From an uncultured Candidatus Saccharibacteria bacterium (GTDB lineage Bacteria > Patescibacteriota > Saccharimonadia > Saccharimonadales > Saccharimonadaceae), in assembly GCA_938040655.1 (NCBI GenBank), contig CALHZK010000011.1, positions 1 to 64,000 on the forward strand: 64,000 nucleotides of DNA. Direction: 5' to 3'. The translations under genes and the position numbers were made by a program. Positions 61,276 to 64,000 of this stretch are shown piece after piece; position 1 is the first letter of the stretch, and the number at the start of each line of letters is the position of its first letter. The notes beneath the pieces are model-generated. The model did not search any database and had not been told where the DNA came from. It saw nothing but the letters and a program-made list of their open reading frames with translations.

Positions 61276-62574
61276 ATGAAGACCCAATTGGTAAAAATTG
61301 TCAGAGCTATTCTGCCAACGACGGTGGTGCATTATATAGAGACGATATATCGGCGTGCTCGAGTCAGGCTGGTGAGTGCTCGCTATGGTAACCCGTCAAA
61401 ACACCTGCGAGTCATCGCTATCACTGGTACCAATGGTAAGACAACAACTGCCTGCTATATTAATGAAATCCTCAAAGAAGCCAAGTTCAAGACAGCTATG
61501 TTCACTACGGCGCTGATCGAGGTGGCGGGCCAGGCTCAGATTAATGATTTGAACGCAACCGTGGCGACGACGGCTCGGATGCAACGATTCTTCCGAGATG
61601 CCAAACGAGCGAATGTCGACTATGTCGTCTTGGAAGTGACCAGTCACGCGCTTGATCAGCATAAGCTTGATGGTGTACCGATTGAGGCGGCAGTCATGAC
61701 AAACCTGACGCAAGATCATCTCGATTATCACAACACGATGGAGCAGTACGCGGCGGCGAAAGCCAAGCTATTTCAGCTGAAGCCACGGTTTATCATTTTG
61801 AACCGAGACGATCAATGGTTTGATTACTTCGATCAGTTTGTAGCGACTGAGCAAAAAATGAATTATGGCCTTAGTGAAGAGGCTGAAGCGCGGATCGATC
61901 GGGTCAAGCTGTACCGCAAGGGAACTGAGGCTGATGTGGTGTTGGACCATCAGACACACCTCGAGCTGGCGACTGCACTACCAGGTGAATACAATGTGAT
62001 GAATATGACCGCGGCTACCACGCTTGCTTATCTTTTGGGGGTGAAGCTGAAAGATATCCAGGAGGGGGTAGCCAATGTCGAGGCGGTGCCAGGCAGGTTT
62101 GAGCGAGCAGTCGAGGGGTTGCCGTATGATGTGATTGTTGACTATGCTCATACACCCGATGCGCTCGAGAAGCTACTCACCTCAGCGCGCCATATTGCCA
62201 AAGGTCGGGTGATTTTGGTGTTTGGTGCGACAGGCGATCGTGATAAAGGGAAACGACCGATCATGGGGCAGATCGCTGCGGCGTATGCTGATAGAATTTT
62301 TCTGACAGATGAAGAAAGCTACAACGAAAACCCTGAGCAAATTCGCCGAATGGTCTACCAGGGTATTGTAGAAGCCCACGGGAGCGGCAAGGCGACCGAA
62401 ATCGCTGATCGACGGCAGGCAATTGAGCGGGCGTTGGGTTCAGCCAAAAAGGGTGATATTGTTCTGATCACTGGTATGGGGCACGAGCAGTATCGGATCG
62501 TTCGTGGTCACCGGCTGCCGTGGAACGATAGCCAGGTAGTCCGTGAGATCGTTGGTCAGAGCTCGGCAGAATAG
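61276..62574 (+). CDS. MurE-like UDP-MurNAc-dipeptide ligase, altered specificity motif
   Basis: The 432-residue Mur ligase has the ATP loop ITGTNGKTTTA, EVTSHALDQHKLDGV, TNLTQDHLDYHNTMEQYAAA (containing the Lys usually carbamylated), VDYAHTPDALEKLL and FGATGDRDKGKRPIMG. The N-terminal UMP-binding domain is shorter than usual. Where MurE has DNPR (meso-DAP) or related motifs (Lys), this one has TDEESYNENPEQIRR, so the third amino acid cannot be predicted. It is coupled with the kinase/phosphatase gene 8 nt downstream. Confidence 0.85.
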   Translation: MKTQLVKIVRAILPTTVVHYIETIYRRARVRLVSARYGNPSKHLRVIAITGTNGKTTTACYINEILKEAKFKTAMFTTALIEVAGQAQINDLNATVATTARMQRFFRDAKRANVDYVVLEVTSHALDQHKLDGVPIEAAVMTNLTQDHLDYHNTMEQYAAAKAKLFQLKPRFIILNRDDQWFDYFDQFVATEQKMNYGLSEEAEARIDRVKLYRKGTEADVVLDHQTHLELATALPGEYNVMNMTAATTLAYLLGVKLKDIQEGVANVEAVPGRFERAVEGLPYDVIVDYAHTPDALEKLLTSARHIAKGRVILVFGATGDRDKGKRPIMGQIAAAYADRIFLTDEESYNENPEQIRRMVYQGIVEAHGSGKATEIADRRQAIERALGSAKKGDIVLITGMGHEQYRIVRGHRLPWNDSQVVREIVGQSSAE

Positions 62575-62582
62575 GAGAAGCT

Positions 62583-63767
62583 ATGCGCACATTATTTATT
62601 ACCAGGGGTATTCCCGGGTCTGGTAAGTCGACTTTTTTACAGCAGACTGGCTTGGTCACTTACACATTGTCGCCAGATACTATTCGCTTGACCATGGCCG
62701 CACCGCGGCTAACTTGCCAGGGGAGGATGGCTATGCCGGCGCATCAAGATCCTCAGGTGTGGAAACTGCTATACCAGCTGATCGAACAGCGGATGGTTTG
62801 CGGCGAAACGACGGTGGTCGACGCTACCCACACCACCGATGACTATTTCGAAGCCTACCGACAGTTGTGCCAGCGCTATCGCTATCAGTTGGTGGTGATT
62901 GATTTTTCTGGTGTAGCATTGGCGACTTGCCGCGTACAGAATCGCCGCCGCCCGGCCTATAAAGTTGTCCCTGACGAAGTCTTGACGACAATGTACCAGC
63001 AGTTGCAGCAGAGTACAGTGCCAGACTGGGCGACCATAGTCACAACGACTGAGGAGGTCGATCAGCTCTTGGCAAACCGGCTGGAGCAGTTTGATAATTA
63101 TCGGCGAATTCATCACCTTGGTGGTGTTCAGGGGTACCACAGGCCATTGCGGGAATACTTTCGGCAGTATCCGCTGCGAGATGATGAGCTCTATATCTTT
63201 GTCGGTGATCTGTTTGACCGTGGGAGTGAAAACGGCGCAGTGATGCAGTGTGTCTGCGACGACCTCTTGCCACGACCAAATGTGCGATTCGTCGAGGGAA
63301 ATCATGACCTCTACCTTTGGCAATGGGCAACCAACCAGCCGATCACTGGGCGGGAATTTGCTGACCAAACGAGGCCTCAGCTTGAGGCGGCAGCTATCGA
63401 TAAGTCAGTGGTTAGGCAGCTGTTTTCTCGAATGGACCAGTATATTTTGTACCAATTTCATGCCAAGACGGTCTTGGTGACACACGGTGGACTCAGCACA
63501 CTACCCGAGCAGCTACCACTCCTGGCGACTGATCAGCTGATCTATGGGGTTGGCCGCTATGATGATGCCGGTGCAGTAGATGATGCCTTTGTGGCTACCA
63601 CTCGCCAAACTACCTACCAAATTCACGGCTATCGCAATGCGCCCAGCTATCCTATTCGTTATAATCAACGTTGCTACAGTCTCGGGGGTGGAGTAGAGCA
63701 CGGTGGTGAGGTGCGAGCTGTGCAGCTCGATAAGCAGGGTATGACGCCGGTGACAATTTCTTATTGA
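62583..63767 (+). CDS. Polynucleotide kinase/phosphatase-like protein without ligase domain
   Basis: The 394-residue protein has an N-terminal P-loop kinase (about 1-160, RGIPGSGKSTFLQQ, TTVVDATHTTDDYFEAY). A calcineurin-like phosphatase follows (about 175-390), with VGDLFDRGSENG, VEGNHDLYLW, VTHGGLST and QIHGYRN. This order is that of bacterial Pnkp RNA-repair proteins, but the adenylyltransferase/ligase part is missing. The first phosphatase motif, normally GDxHG, reads GGVQG, so a metal-binding Asp and the His are replaced. AGGAG precedes the ATG. Confidence 0.75.
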   Translation: MRTLFITRGIPGSGKSTFLQQTGLVTYTLSPDTIRLTMAAPRLTCQGRMAMPAHQDPQVWKLLYQLIEQRMVCGETTVVDATHTTDDYFEAYRQLCQRYRYQLVVIDFSGVALATCRVQNRRRPAYKVVPDEVLTTMYQQLQQSTVPDWATIVTTTEEVDQLLANRLEQFDNYRRIHHLGGVQGYHRPLREYFRQYPLRDDELYIFVGDLFDRGSENGAVMQCVCDDLLPRPNVRFVEGNHDLYLWQWATNQPITGREFADQTRPQLEAAAIDKSVVRQLFSRMDQYILYQFHAKTVLVTHGGLSTLPEQLPLLATDQLIYGVGRYDDAGAVDDAFVATTRQTTYQIHGYRNAPSYPIRYNQRCYSLGGGVEHGGEVRAVQLDKQGMTPVTISY

Positions 63768-63819
63768 TTGTGATGAGTGACCAAGCGAGGCAATAAAACC
63801 CGATATCGCGGAGTCGATG

Positions 63820-64000
63820 TTATGACTTTTGGTTAAAAAATGCTTGCTTACGCTGGAGCCACTCCGGCGACTGCCGCACTAGTTTGCTGGCATCGTGAGG
63901 GTTCTTCAATAGTGGCTTGACGGCTTCCTCTAAATAAATACCACCCTGCGAGCCTTTGAAGAGGAAGACGGCATCTTGGCCGGTCAGTTTCTTGAGAGTC
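63820..64000 (-). CDS. MurF-like ligase, C-terminal fragment
   Basis: The minus strand from the right edge encodes about 59 residues ending in TAA (63820-63822). It includes LTGQDAVFLFKGSQGGIYLE, then EAVKPLL, and near the end PEWLQRKQAFF. This matches the end of MurF-type or related Mur ligases (FKGSQxGIxLE). The rest lies outside the window. Confidence 0.7.
   Translation of the reverse strand, partial: TLKKLTGQDAVFLFKGSQGGIYLEEAVKPLLKNPHDASKLVRQSPEWLQRKQAFFNQKS

Overview
The window looks like a piece of a small, streamlined genome of the Candidate Phyla Radiation, most likely a Saccharibacterium (TM7). This is inferred from the gene set, not from a phylogenetic marker search. The supporting signs are a type IV secretion (T4SS) operon beside the replication origin, with a split VirB4 and several VirB2-like pilins. 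There is also a large surface-glycan locus, a MurE-like ligase with an altered substrate motif, a FemX-like transferase, and many genes whose -10 box lies only 5-8 nt before the ATG (probable leaderless mRNAs). TGA is used as an ordinary stop, so the code is standard rather than the UGA=Gly code of Gracilibacteria. All five tRNA genes encode CCA. No transposase, prophage or CRISPR array was seen.

Layout. Positions 1-3.6 kb are an accessory, partly decayed end. It holds a response regulator without a usable start, a DUF1697 gene, a TetR plus FAD-reductase cassette flanked by two copies of a winged-helix gene end, and a gene split by an in-frame TAA. After tRNA-Asn, 3.8-31 kb is a surface polysaccharide locus. 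It contains a Wzy/WaaL-like membrane protein, a polyprenyl glycosylphosphotransferase, GT4, GT2 and GT8 glycosyltransferases, ManC, dTDP-rhamnose genes rfbBCDA plus a second rfbD, a Wzx-like flippase, a Wzm/Wzt ABC exporter and a GtrB/GtrA pair. In its middle is a two-gene unit for exported proteins, one of them a large secreted protein with ChW repeats.

Positions 31-36 kb hold the origin region: jag-yidC-rnpA-rpmH on the minus strand diverging from dnaA-dnaN on the plus strand, with DnaA-box-like sites on both sides of dnaA. Positions 36-52 kb hold the T4SS. On the minus strand are an unknown anchored protein, a VirB6-like protein, a PrgI-type protein, a split VirB4, a 1008-residue membrane protein ending in a C39-like peptidase, two small anchored proteins and a lysozyme-like/CHAP wall hydrolase. 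On the plus strand are five tandem VirB2-like pilins; a sixth lies at 54.6 kb. Together they resemble an envelope-spanning conjugation-type machine with its own wall-cutting enzymes. The substrate is not visible, and no VirD4 or relaxase is in the window.

Positions 52-64 kb are mostly housekeeping: Hsp20, ComF, RlmH behind two tRNAs, tRNA-Ser(GCT), a His-rich small protein, ValRS with a structured leader, FemX-like, TsaD, an unknown protein, MurE-like, a polynucleotide kinase/phosphatase-like protein and the C-terminal end of a MurF-like ligase.
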